Assembly: GCA_002371695.1 (NCBI GenBank)
Contig: DFGG01000190.1
Coordinates: 1-9,651 of the forward strand
Source of the DNA: a bacterium UBA3756
GTDB taxonomy: Bacteria; Bacteroidota; Bacteroidia; Bacteroidales; Bacteroidaceae
Reading direction: 5' to 3'
Length of the DNA stretch: 9,651 bases
In this document: piece by piece, positions 1-7,800 of the stretch
Numbering within the stretch: position 1 is the stretch's first letter
Layout of the letters: each line of letters opens with the position of its first letter
Made by a program: the position numbers and the translations under genes
Notes under the pieces: generated by a model
The model's input: the letters and a program-made list of their open reading frames with translations, nothing else
Databases searched by the model: none
What the model was told of the DNA's origin: nothing

Positions 1-166
1 CGATGCGCAGGCCCAGTTTCATGGCCAGCTGAATGGCATAGCCGTCCTTGATATTGGCCGTGCGCAGCGGCTCTCCCTCGGCAGAGAGGGTGATGGTCTC
101 ACTGCTCAGCACGCCGTCGACATCGAAGATGATGGCCTTGATCTGCCGTAAGTCGTAATTGATCAT
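1..166 (-). CDS. kdsC: 3-deoxy-D-manno-octulosonate 8-phosphate phosphatase (KdsC), N-terminal part, cut by window edge
   Basis: Only the first 55 residues are present; the gene runs off the left edge. The translation starts [18 protein letters not shown] and carries the HAD motif I FDVDGVL, with the nucleophile Asp15 and acid/base Asp17. It continues through [19 protein letters not shown], the pattern typical of KdsC rather than other HAD phosphatases. The family removes phosphate from KDO-8-phosphate in the cytoplasm, a step in making the KDO sugar of lipopolysaccharide. The ATG at 166 lies 6 bases after the nitroreductase stop, so the two are probably co-transcribed and kdsC has no obvious promoter of its own. 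KdsC proteins are about 170 residues, so roughly two thirds is missing. The family call is strong from the motif and surrounding residues; the rest of the protein cannot be checked here. Confidence 0.88.
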   Translation of the reverse strand, partial: MINYDLRQIKAIIFDVDGVLSSETITLSAEGEPLRTANIKDGYAIQLAMKLGLRI

Positions 167-172
167 CGCGGA

Positions 173-700
173 CTAGAACTTGTTCAGATGGACGTTCTCC
201 CACTTCAGGCGGTCTTCGGCCTGTGGCTTGCGCTCGTCGGCCCAGTGGCCCACGGCGAGGATGCACAGGCAGGAGAGATTCTCGGGGATGTCGAGGATGC
301 CACGGATGACGGTGTCGGCAGAGGTGCCGTCGTCGAGCCCGCGGCCCCGCATCTGGATCCAGCAGGTGCCCAGGCCCAGGTCTTCTGCCTGGTACTGCAT
401 CGAGACGGCAGCGATGGAGCCGTCCTCCACCCAGCAGTCGTTCTGCAGGGGATCGCCCAGTACGGCAATGGCTACGGGGGCATCCTTGAGGAACTGGCTG
501 CCCATGTTCTTGGCATCGGAGAGCTTCTCGAGGTCGAGCTTGTCGTCGACGACAACAAACTGCCAGCTGCGCTGGCCCTTGGAGGTGGGCGACATGAGGG
601 CGGCACGGAGGATCAGCTTCAGATCGTCGGCATCAATCTCCTGCTGGGTAAACTTACGGTGGGAACGGCGCTGCTGCGCCAGGTCTTTGAAACTTGTCAT
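173..700 (-). CDS. nitroreductase family protein (FMN-dependent oxidoreductase)
   Basis: The 175-residue protein is a small single-domain nitroreductase. Visible family features are the N-terminal FMN-phosphate binding pattern RRSHRKF (residues 11-17), the SPTSKGQRSWQF segment (37-48), the helix AAVSMQYQAEDLGLGTCWI (97-115) and the late LAVGHW (148-153), where FMN contacts normally lie. The family uses FMN and NAD(P)H to reduce nitro groups, quinones or similar acceptors in the cytoplasm, but the natural substrate is rarely known and cannot be read from this sequence. The ATG at 700 follows a Bacteroidota-type -7 box by about 22 bases. The gene ends 6 bases before kdsC, which suggests one transcript. 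That neighbour gives no clear functional link. No truncation is seen; about 170-200 residues is normal for this subgroup. Confidence 0.9.
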   Translation of the reverse strand: MTSFKDLAQQRRSHRKFTQQEIDADDLKLILRAALMSPTSKGQRSWQFVVVDDKLDLEKLSDAKNMGSQFLKDAPVAIAVLGDPLQNDCWVEDGSIAAVSMQYQAEDLGLGTCWIQMRGRGLDDGTSADTVIRGILDIPENLSCLCILAVGHWADERKPQAEDRLKWENVHLNKF

Positions 701-722
701 ACGCTATCAATGATTAATGGGT

Positions 723-731
723 GCAAAGATA
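723..731 (-). promoter_or_regulatory. Bacteroidota-type -7 promoter box for the nitroreductase-kdsC unit
   Basis: On the minus strand the sequence reads TATCTTTGC, an exact match to the Bacteroidota -7 consensus TAnnTTTG. It lies about 22 bases upstream of the nitroreductase ATG, leaving a leader of roughly 15-18 bases. I see no good TTG -33 element at the expected distance, where the sequence is G/C rich. The promoter may therefore be weak or need an activator. Confidence 0.6.
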
Positions 732-776
732 GTGATTTTCGGCCACAGACGGCACAGATTAACATGGATTAATATT

Positions 777-791
777 TTTTTCCGGGAAAAA
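777..791. repeat. 15-bp perfect palindrome between two divergent promoters
   Basis: The bases TTTTTCC-G-GGAAAAA form a perfect inverted repeat with a single central G. It sits between the minus-strand box at 723-731 and the plus-strand promoter at 794-823, directly abutting the plus-strand -33 region. A longer, looser inverted repeat (GCCACAGA at 742-749 with TCTGTGGC at 800-807) brackets it. It could be an operator or cruciform-type element; no regulator is identified. Confidence 0.45.
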
Positions 792-793
792 GA

Positions 794-823
794 TTGATAT
801 CTGTGGCTTTTTTCGTATATTTG
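794..823 (+). promoter_or_regulatory. Bacteroidota-type promoter (TTG -33 box, TATATTTG -7 box) for the acyltransferase gene
   Basis: A TTG at 794-796 and TATATTTG at 816-823 are separated by 19 bases, which matches the known -33/-7 arrangement recognised by the Bacteroidota primary sigma factor. The -7 box ends only 4 bases before the ATG at 828. The predicted transcription start therefore falls on or next to the start codon, and the mRNA may be leaderless. Confidence 0.7.
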
Positions 824-827
824 CCGC

Positions 828-1805
828 ATGAAAGGGATTCAGACCACCATCTACACCAAGCTGGAGAAGTTGCCCGAGGTCAGGGAAGAGAACTTCTTCC
901 ACAGCCGCCTGCTGTTCGACATCAGCGCGCGGACTCCACGGATGAAACCCTATATGACCGTATGTACCGACGAGACAGGACGGACAATCAGTCAGCTGCT
1001 GGCCATCGTGCGCTACCGCACCTCTCTCCTCCCCCCCTTCTTCTTCATGCACTGCCGCATCCTGGGCGAAGGCGAATATGCCGAGAGCGACTACCGCAGG
1101 GAAGAGCTCTTCGGAGAGATGCTGAAGGCCATCACCCAACGGCTGAACAAGACGGTGCTCTACATCGAGGTGAGCAATCTGGAGCAGAAGATGTTCGGCT
1201 ACAGGTACTTCAGGCAGCAGAGCTACTTCCCCGTGCACTGGATGAGCATCCACAACTCGCTGCACAGCCGCACGCCGGAGGAACGCATCAGCGAGAAGAT
1301 GCAGAAGCGCATCGACACCACCTACGCCAGAGGGGTGACCACCAGCGAGGTGGACGGTGAGGACGACTTCAAGGCCTTCACAAAACTGCTGCGAAAGCAC
1401 CACTGGCTGAAGCCGAAGCGCTACATCCCCGACAACCAGTTCTTCCGCGAGGCGATGAAGACGGATGCCTGCCGCCTGTTTGTCACCAAATATCACCAGC
1501 ACGTGATCGGCTGCGCCGCCTGTGTCTACAGCCAGGGCAACGCCTACCTCTGGTATGCTGCCTTCCGACGGAAGACCTGGCTACCGATGCACCCTGACAC
1601 GATGACCATCTGGCACTGCATCAAATATGCCCACAGCCATGGCTATGAGCATATCAACTTCATGGACGTGGGACTGCCCTTCAGGAAGAACCTGTTCCGC
1701 GAGTTCATACTGAGCTTCGGGGGAAAACCCGTAAGCACGCTCAGGTGGTTCCGCTGCTCGATACGCTGGGTGAACGCCCTGCTGTCGTGGGTCTACCGCG
1801 ACTAA
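828..1805 (+). CDS. FemAB/GNAT-like acyltransferase family protein
   Basis: This 325-residue cytoplasmic protein resembles the GNAT-fold acyltransferases of the FemAB/BioF2-like group common in Bacteroidales. The C-terminal half has the recognisable run AYLWYAAF (239-246), a Pro near 253, IWHCIKYAHSHGYEHINFMD (261-280) and FRKNLFREFILSFGGKPV (285-302). This corresponds to the donor-binding half of that fold. The N-terminal half carries NFFHS (22-26) and LLPPFFFMHCRILGEGEY (67-84), which look like a second, diverged acyltransferase lobe. The acyl donor and acceptor cannot be told from sequence; members transfer aminoacyl or acyl groups to cell-envelope or small-molecule amines. The ATG at 828 is preferred because NFFHS lies before the next Met (39). 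The gene is monocistronic, divergent from the nitroreductase, and its stop overlaps the stop of the transporter on the other strand. Confidence 0.72.
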   Translation: MKGIQTTIYTKLEKLPEVREENFFHSRLLFDISARTPRMKPYMTVCTDETGRTISQLLAIVRYRTSLLPPFFFMHCRILGEGEYAESDYRREELFGEMLKAITQRLNKTVLYIEVSNLEQKMFGYRYFRQQSYFPVHWMSIHNSLHSRTPEERISEKMQKRIDTTYARGVTTSEVDGEDDFKAFTKLLRKHHWLKPKRYIPDNQFFREAMKTDACRLFVTKYHQHVIGCAACVYSQGNAYLWYAAFRRKTWLPMHPDTMTIWHCIKYAHSHGYEHINFMDVGLPFRKNLFREFILSFGGKPVSTLRWFRCSIRWVNALLSWVYRD

Positions 1806-2719
1806 TGGGAGCCGATATAGAGGAACAGCATGCCGAGCAGCACCAGCGCCAGGTCGACGACCTTGGAGCGAAGATTCTTCTCATGGAAGAAGAGCGCGCC
1901 GAACATGAAACTGACCACCACGCTGCCCCTGCGAATCATGGAGACGATGGAGACCATGGCATCGGGCAGGCTCAGCGAATAGAAATACATGAAATCTGCT
2001 GCCGACAGGAAGAGACTGACGCCAACGATGGACCACGACCAATGGAAAGGAGTGGTCTCGCGGTGTCTGGGCCACCACAGCAGCCACAGCATCAGCCCCA
2101 TCATGACACACTGATAGACATTATACCACGACTGGACCATCATCCGGTCGAGGCCTACACCTCCACTGCCTACGGGGGCCATCAGGTATTTGTCGTAAAG
2201 ACCACTGAGGGCGCCAAGTGCTGCTGACCCGACGACCATATAGATCCAGTGGTCGTGCTTGAAGTCGATACCCTCCTTCTTGCCACTACGACTGAGCATC
2301 AGAAACGAGGCCACCGCCAGCAAGACACCTATCCACTGCCATCCATTGAGACGCTCGCCGAAAACAAGCAAGGCTCCCACAAGCACCATCACGGGGCGCG
2401 TGGCATTGATGGGGCCAACGATGGTGAGCGGCAGGTGCTTCATGCCGAAATAGCCCAGGATCCAGCTGGAAAGCACGATGACAGCCTTGAGCACAATATA
2501 GCGATGCATCTCCCAGCCACCGGAGGCAACGTGGAAGATTCCGCCGTCGAGAACGCTGGATGTGCCACTCAGGACGATGAAAGGCATAAAAATGAGGGAA
2601 GAGAAAAGAGTGTTGAGAAACAGTACGGGGATGACGGCATTGGCCTTGAGTGCCTGCTTCTTGAATGAATCATAGCAGCCTAACAGGGCTGCTGACATAA
2701 ATGCTAATATTAACCACAC
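1802..2719 (-). CDS. EamA (drug/metabolite transporter superfamily) permease
   Basis: The 305-residue protein is almost entirely hydrophobic, with about ten predicted membrane helices in two five-helix halves, the EamA layout. The end of the first half reads RPVMVLVGALLVFGERLNGW (108-127). The matching place in the second half reads RRGSVVVSFMFGALFFHEKN (263-282). This paired arginine-then-glutamate pattern is typical of the superfamily. It sits in the inner membrane; the substrate is unknown. The start is a GTG at 2717-2719. An in-frame stop lies five codons upstream, and the next ATG (2698) would cut into the first helix, so GTG is the best choice. It follows truA after 55 bases, most of which is an 8-bp tandem repeat. 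I see no promoter box of its own, which suggests read-through from truA. Confidence 0.87.
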   Translation of the reverse strand: MWLILAFMSAALLGCYDSFKKQALKANAVIPVLFLNTLFSSLIFMPFIVLSGTSSVLDGGIFHVASGGWEMHRYIVLKAVIVLSSWILGYFGMKHLPLTIVGPINATRPVMVLVGALLVFGERLNGWQWIGVLLAVASFLMLSRSGKKEGIDFKHDHWIYMVVGSAALGALSGLYDKYLMAPVGSGGVGLDRMMVQSWYNVYQCVMMGLMLWLLWWPRHRETTPFHWSWSIVGVSLFLSAADFMYFYSLSLPDAMVSIVSMIRRGSVVVSFMFGALFFHEKNLRSKVVDLALVLLGMLFLYIGSH

Positions 2720-2733
2720 GATGGAATTGGATT

Positions 2734-2776
2734 ATTGAGAGATTGAGAAATTGAGAAATTGAGAGATTGAGAGATT
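2734..2776. repeat. 8-bp tandem repeat, about 5.4 copies of ATTGAGAR, between truA and the transporter gene
   Basis: Five units ATTGAGAG, ATTGAGAA, ATTGAGAA, ATTGAGAG and ATTGAGAG follow each other without interruption from 2734 to 2773, then a partial ATT. The units differ only at the last base. The right end includes part of the truA stop codon (2775-2777), and the left end lies 15 bases before the GTG of the transporter gene. Such short perfect repeats can gain or lose units by slippage. Here that would change the spacing between the two genes without altering either protein. Confidence 0.9.
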
Positions 2777-3521
2777 AATAAACAATATCTTCGAGGAACA
2801 GGGCGTGAGCGGGCATCGACTCGCCAGCCTCAGTGCGACGCTTACCTTCGATGACACTGCGATACTCATCGAGACTAAGCCGCCCGCGCCCCACATCGAT
2901 GAGCGTGCCTACCACGGCACGAACCATGTTACGCAGGAAACGGTTAGCACGGATCTCGAAGTACCACGTAGTGGGCGACGTCTGGTGCCACCCGGCTGAC
3001 ATGACTCGGCAGAGGGTGGTCTTGACGTCTGCCCCACTCTTGCAGAAGGCACCGAAGTCTTCGTAGCTGAGCAGCAAGGCTGCCGCCTCGTTCATGGCAC
3101 TGAAGTCGAGCGGATAGTGGATCTCGCAACTATAGGTGCGCAGGAACGGGTTCTTGGTGGTATGAATATAGTAGCGATACATACGGCTGACAGCAGAAAA
3201 ACGGGCATGCATATCACTGCTGACAGGCTCTATACCGCTGACGGCAATATCCTGGGGCAGCAGACGGTTAAGCTTGTAGGCCAGTTGCTGGCAGTGGATG
3301 CCATCAGGCAGCTCGAAACGGGCGTCGGTGTCGAAGTGGGCCACCATTTTACGAGCATGCACGCCGGCATCGGTACGGCCTGCACCTGTGACGCTGATGT
3401 CATCGCGCAAGAGGGTGGACAAGGCCCACTGCAGACGCTGCTGGACAGAGTCGCCATTGGGCTGTATCTGCCATCCGTGGTAGCGCCCGCCATCATAACT
3501 GAAAGTCACGAAATATCTCAT
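2775..3521 (-). CDS. truA: tRNA pseudouridine(38-40) synthase TruA
   Basis: TruA converts uridines 38-40 in the anticodon arm of many tRNAs to pseudouridine. Numbered from the ATG at 3521, the protein has 248 residues, normal for the family. It opens MRYFVTFSYDGGRYHGWQ, the TruA N-terminal signature. The catalytic aspartate is in GAGRTDAGVHA (Asp51). Further family segments are MHARFSAVSRMYRYYI near 103-118 and the RANRFLRNMVRAVVGTL run near 189-205. A longer frame begins at 3530, but that codon is TTG, and the ATG at 3521 gives the usual N-terminus, so I chose the ATG. It lies 14 bases after the stop of the AbgT-like gene and so probably shares its transcript. Its stop codon is embedded in the tandem repeat at 2734-2776. 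Confidence 0.96.
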   Translation of the reverse strand: MRYFVTFSYDGGRYHGWQIQPNGDSVQQRLQWALSTLLRDDISVTGAGRTDAGVHARKMVAHFDTDARFELPDGIHCQQLAYKLNRLLPQDIAVSGIEPVSSDMHARFSAVSRMYRYYIHTTKNPFLRTYSCEIHYPLDFSAMNEAAALLLSYEDFGAFCKSGADVKTTLCRVMSAGWHQTSPTTWYFEIRANRFLRNMVRAVVGTLIDVGRGRLSLDEYRSVIEGKRRTEAGESMPAHALFLEDIVY

Positions 3522-3535
3522 GTATATCAATCTAT

Positions 3536-4117
3536 TTAAAGCCAGAAAACGAACCTGAGCGACTCGATAAACTGCATTGCCAGGATATATAGGATGAAGA
3601 GGGGGGCCCCACGGCGAATGCCTTCGGAGAGCGAGTCGAGAACGTCAGTCAAGGTTTGCAGGCGCCCTGACATCAAGCCAAAAGTGACGGACAACAATAC
3701 AAGCCCGAAGGCAATGACTGCCACCAGGGAACGCGAGAATGGCGAAGGCAAAAGACTGCCCGTGGACGACAGCAAAACGGCATGGGGCATCGCCGTGAGC
3801 AACAGGATGACGACGATGTAGATGACAAGGAAGGCGACAGCCACACGCAGGGCCATACGGTCGCGATAACTCTGCTGGCGACGCAGTATGCCACTGCTGC
3901 GCATGCAGCCTGCAGCAATGAGCAGCAGCACCAGCCACACCAGCACGGGGGAGCCCATCAATTCGGTGAAACAGCCAAAGAGCCACCTGACGCCCTCGCC
4001 AGAAAGCAACGAACGCACGTGGCCCGTCATCGTCGCAGAGAGAATCCACGAGATGAGCACCAGTGCTGCCTCTGCTATCAGAAGCCCTGCGCCAAGGATG
4101 GCCAGCCTACTCTTCAT
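3536..4117 (-). CDS. short five-helix membrane protein resembling AbgT-family transporters
   Basis: The 193-residue product has five likely membrane helices at roughly 5-27, 48-72, 90-112, 130-151 and 170-190. The run HVRSLLSGEGVRWLFG (33-48) followed by SPVLVWLVLLLIAAGCMRSSG (56-76), and the tail APLFILYILAMQFIESL (171-187), recall parts of AbgT (p-aminobenzoyl-glutamate) transporters. Full AbgT proteins have about 500 residues, so this is well under half the usual length. I cannot tell whether it is a compact relative, a remnant or a separate family with a regulatory role. The ATG at 4117 lies inside the response regulator gene, an 11-base overlap that suggests translational coupling. No frameshift or internal stop is visible, so it looks like an intact small gene. 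The function is unknown. Confidence 0.7.
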   Translation of the reverse strand: MKSRLAILGAGLLIAEAALVLISWILSATMTGHVRSLLSGEGVRWLFGCFTELMGSPVLVWLVLLLIAAGCMRSSGILRRQQSYRDRMALRVAVAFLVIYIVVILLLTAMPHAVLLSSTGSLLPSPFSRSLVAVIAFGLVLLSVTFGLMSGRLQTLTDVLDSLSEGIRRGAPLFILYILAMQFIESLRFVFWL

Positions 4118-4826
4118 CAGCGACCAGATTGTCGATATCGAGGATATGAAGCTCTATAGCGCGCACCACCAGACGAGTGGCATTGATATTCCCGACGGAA
4201 TCGGGGAAGAGCTTCTTGATGAGTTCGTTCTGACGCTTTTCAAGACTCTTCACACCGAACGGCATGCCACGCAAGCCGGTGATCTGCTCCTTGGTGTAGC
4301 CAAGGGCCAGATGGCGGAGGAATCGCTCGTCATACTCGTCGATCTCGTAATTGACCACAGACTCCTGCTTGGCCAGCTGTCCGCTGACGGCGTGCTTGAA
4401 CCGCTCCACAATCTTCTCGAGTATCGGCTCGTTGAACACCAGCTGCTTGCCTTCCATCACAGCATTGACATCGCGGCGTGTCAGCAGTTCGCCAGTCTTG
4501 AGGATGATACCGTCGGCACCTGCATCAAGCACGTCCACCCAGAGCTTCTCGTTGAGGATCTCACCAGTAAAGATAAGTACCTTGATGCCAGGATGCATCT
4601 CCTTCGTAGAACGGCAAATCTCTACTCCGACGGTGGTGGAACCGCCTAAGCCGAGGTCGAGCAGCACGAGGTCAGGTTTCTGTTGTTTCAGAATCTTCCA
4701 ATAGGCCGGTTCTGAATCGGCCGTCCCAATGACCTCCGCCTCGGGTATTTCGTTCTTAATGATACCAAGCGTGCCTTTCATCTCCAGTGGCACGTCTTCT
4801 ACGATGATAACTTTGAATTGTTCCAT
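4107..4826 (-). CDS. two-component response regulator with receiver and LuxR-like DNA-binding domain
   Basis: The 239-residue protein has an N-terminal receiver domain (about 4-125). Its acidic pair is Glu10/Asp11, its phospho-acceptor is Asp57 in LVLLDLGLGG, its Thr87 is in LIFTGE, and its conserved Lys110 is in IILKTGE. All residues needed for phosphorylation are present. The C-terminal part (about 163-230) reads YDERFLRHLALGYTKEQI, then a KSLEKRQNELIKKLF helix and NATRLVVRAIELHIL. This resembles a LuxR/NarL-type helix-turn-helix, but diverged. Bacteroidales proteins of this sort are given a dedicated DUF C-terminal domain in some databases (I recall DUF5932, unverified). The ATG is 7 bases after the sensor kinase stop, so the two almost certainly form a cognate pair. 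Target genes cannot be inferred. The last 11 bases overlap the AbgT-like gene. Confidence 0.9.
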   Translation of the reverse strand: MEQFKVIIVEDVPLEMKGTLGIIKNEIPEAEVIGTADSEPAYWKILKQQKPDLVLLDLGLGGSTTVGVEICRSTKEMHPGIKVLIFTGEILNEKLWVDVLDAGADGIILKTGELLTRRDVNAVMEGKQLVFNEPILEKIVERFKHAVSGQLAKQESVVNYEIDEYDERFLRHLALGYTKEQITGLRGMPFGVKSLEKRQNELIKKLFPDSVGNINATRLVVRAIELHILDIDNLVADEE

Positions 4827-4833
4827 ATCTAGT

Positions 4834-7800
4834 TCATTTTTTAATTATTTCTTTTTTCCCATCAGCCGGGAGGATGATACGCACCTGCACATGACCGTCG
4901 TTATTCTCCCCCCAGATGCCACAAAGCCGGCGATTAGTGGCTTCACCATGATCCCTCACAATCTGGCGGCAAAGCAGATAAGGGATGTGTTCTGCAGAGG
5001 GATTAAAGAGATTCTGAGCCTGACTGTCTGTCAGATGAAGCGCAGGCATGGTGACGATGATCTCCATGTATTTGTCATCTTTCCTGCGGATTGTCTTCTC
5101 CCCCCCACCCTGTTTGCGAAGAATAGAGAAGAGGTAACTGATCAGATTGGCATCGCCGAGGATACCATTCTCGAGGGACTTGAGATGCAGTTGTATGCGT
5201 TCCACCTGGCCCATGGCCTGAGAGGAAAGGATGCCGTAGAGTTCACGGTAATAATCCGTCACTTCGCGCAGTGACTCAGTATCGCCCTGATCCACCAGCT
5301 GACGGATACGGGAAGGATAGTACATCGTCTCGTGTTTCAGTGTCGAAAGACAATTGTCGAGCACAGCATTGGCCACGTGAAGATTTGAAGTTTCGAGCTC
5401 GATGCGGCGCATTTCGTCATCCATCATTTCAAGTGTGGACTGCTGCTCTCGCTCCACGTAGAAACGCTGATAAAGACGATGGCGGTAGTAGAGCAGATAG
5501 TAGGCAGGAACGATAGAAAGCAGCATCAGGATGAGCAAAATGACTGCGATGCGCTTGTTTGTCTCCGACTGCTCCATCTTACGACAATAGTCAGCCAGGG
5601 TATTATCGGCAGAGAGTTCCTTATAGAGTTGAGTATATATCTTGTTGTTGTAGCTGTAGAGCTGCCACTGATGGAGGGCCAGCGCTGCTACAGCACTCTC
5701 GTTGCGAATGTCGAGGATCACATTGTAGTTAGTCCTGAGGGAGTCGTGAAGCCACTTGATTTCGGGTGCTACAAGAGAAGGATTGCCCTTACGCAACATC
5801 AGATAGTTGCCTTTGGGACGCAACATCTTGTAGTGCCGGTTCAGATAGTATCTGCAGGAGTCGGCAAAAAGCAAGGTGCGCTGGTAAGTGCCGCTGATAT
5901 TGGAGAAATATGCCGAATCGGCATAGTTGCTGGCACGAGAAAGATCGTCATTCGCAGTAGCATTTGCTCCTAATACGGGTAGTTGGATCGTAAACAACAA
6001 TAGGAGCAAACGTACGATACCTTTTGGCAGTCGGAACCAAAGTCGAGTGCCCTTGCCAAGCTCGCTCTCTGCACCGATGCTGCACATGGAGAATATCTGT
6101 GACATCTTGCGATATTTCTCTATGATACCCTTGCAGTTGAGCAGTCCGAATCCGTGAGATGTCTGTGATTTGCCCCCATCCACAATAGGTTTGGTATCGA
6201 AAAGGTGATCAAGTGTCTCAGGAGTCATCCCCTCTCCCGTATCACTGACGGAAATCTCAACATACTGCTCATTCTCAACAGCCGAAATGTCAACACGTCC
6301 GTCGCGGGGAGTATATTTACGAGCATTGTCGGCCAGGGTATTGAGCATAAAAAGGGTCAATACGCGATCGGCTTTGACCAATGCCTCTGTTGGGGTAACA
6401 TTCAGCACGATGTCCTTCATTTCAAAACTGCGACGACTCTTACCGACGATGTCAAACAGCTGCTGGAGGGGGAAGCTTTCTATCTTCAGGTTCAGTTCAC
6501 CACGACGGAGCTGTATCCAGTGAGTAAGTATGTCGTTGTAATCGTTGATCTGGTCAGTCAGCTCGCGGACGTAGTCCATACCGTCGTCTGTAGGTCTCGA
6601 AATGGCATGCCGGATCCGGTCGATGAAGGGAGTGATGGTGTTCACCAGAGATATTTTGGCCCGCTGCTCCAGATTCAGACGTTCGTTGTCTTCCAAGCGC
6701 AGACGACTCATGGCCACCTCATCGCGCCGTTGTTCCAACAGATCTTCCATCGCGGTATCCTTTTTTTGCTGCTTGTTGAGATGGTTGAAGAGCCACAACG
6801 AGAATAGTAACAGAACAATGGCTACACCGACGGCCACAAGCATCCAATTCAGTTGGGTCACACTGCGCTCATAGTGACTGGCACGAGCCTCCAACTGACG
6901 ATCCTGTCGGGTGTCAGTCATCAGATCTATATAGATATTGCGGTTGAAGTCGCTCTGAGGTTTGTCGTTCATTGCAGAATAAGCCACACTGAGCTGTTCT
7001 CGGATGGAGGCTACAAGGTCCGGGGCCTGATAGATAGCAGAATCAGAAAGAGCTTCCTCCAAATTATACAGTGCCGACTCGTAATCACCTATCTGACGAT
7101 AACAAGAGGCAAGCGTACGATAGGCTCCTGCTATCTGATAAACGTCACCATAGTCGGTAAACATCCATAGCGAGTTCTCTGCCAACCAGCCAGGTAACAA
7201 ATCCTCATCTACGGCTTCAGGGTTGATAAACTTCATGGCAGGAAGGTTCTCGTCAATCAGTTTTCGACGATAATCCTTGTCCATCATGTGCTCAGAGAGG
7301 GCTTCCAGGGCATTGGCTGCAAAGAAGGGATATCCTCCCTGACGCGCCAGCATAAAGCAACGCAACAAGTGGTCAAACTCACGTTGATTGATATCTTCCT
7401 GAGTACCATCGGTGAGTATACCACCTGCCCCGACATTGTAGAGATAGTTGAGATACTGAGCCGTATCACGCTGAATCTCATTGAGATTTATCTGACGTAA
7501 GGCTTGGATGGACTGTCTCTCCAATCCGACATAATAATAATAGGTGGAATTAACGATTGCATATTCCGTCAGGGCATAAAGCAACTGCGAAGATTCGCGC
7601 TGAGATTTATCATATCGTTGTTCCTCACGAATTCGATTTAAAGCACCGTCTGCCAATTGCCGGTACTCGTAAAACTCACGGTTACGCGAACGGCGCTGAC
7701 AGAGCCGCATCTGTTGTACATAGGCTATTAACAACTGATACTGATTGTCGGTGGTTTCCACCACCTCGTCGAGCAAACGTTCCGCCTCGTCGTACTCCAT

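Noticed and set aside
188..772. Plus-strand open frame of 194 codons opposite the nitroreductase gene
   Set aside because: The minus strand encodes a clear nitroreductase with FMN motifs and a promoter box. The plus-strand translation has no family features and is a shadow of GC-rich codons.
777..791. Palindrome as an intrinsic terminator
   Set aside because: It is not at the 3' end of any gene and has no T-run after the stem in either useful direction. It lies between two divergent promoters.
1031..1037. Runs of seven C at 1031-1037 and 5100-5106 as phase-variation tracts
   Set aside because: Both reading frames are intact, and seven bases is short for a slippage switch. They are explained by Pro-Pro and Gly-Gly codons.
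759..1502. Minus-strand open frame of 247 codons opposite the acyltransferase gene
   Set aside because: Its composition is skewed to His, Val, Leu and Ala, as in an antisense shadow. It has no recognisable motif and overlaps both the divergent promoter region and a good plus-strand gene.
2734..2776. Short repeats read as a CRISPR array
   Set aside because: The units are 8 bases and directly adjacent, with no spacers and no cas genes nearby. It is a simple tandem repeat.
3522..3530. Longer truA start at 3530
   Set aside because: The codon is TTG. The ATG at 3521 yields the standard TruA N-terminus with no extra residues.
3888..4649. Plus-strand open frame of 253 codons opposite the AbgT-like gene and response regulator
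   Set aside because: The minus strand carries an unmistakable receiver domain with all key residues. The plus frame shows no domain and crosses two real genes.
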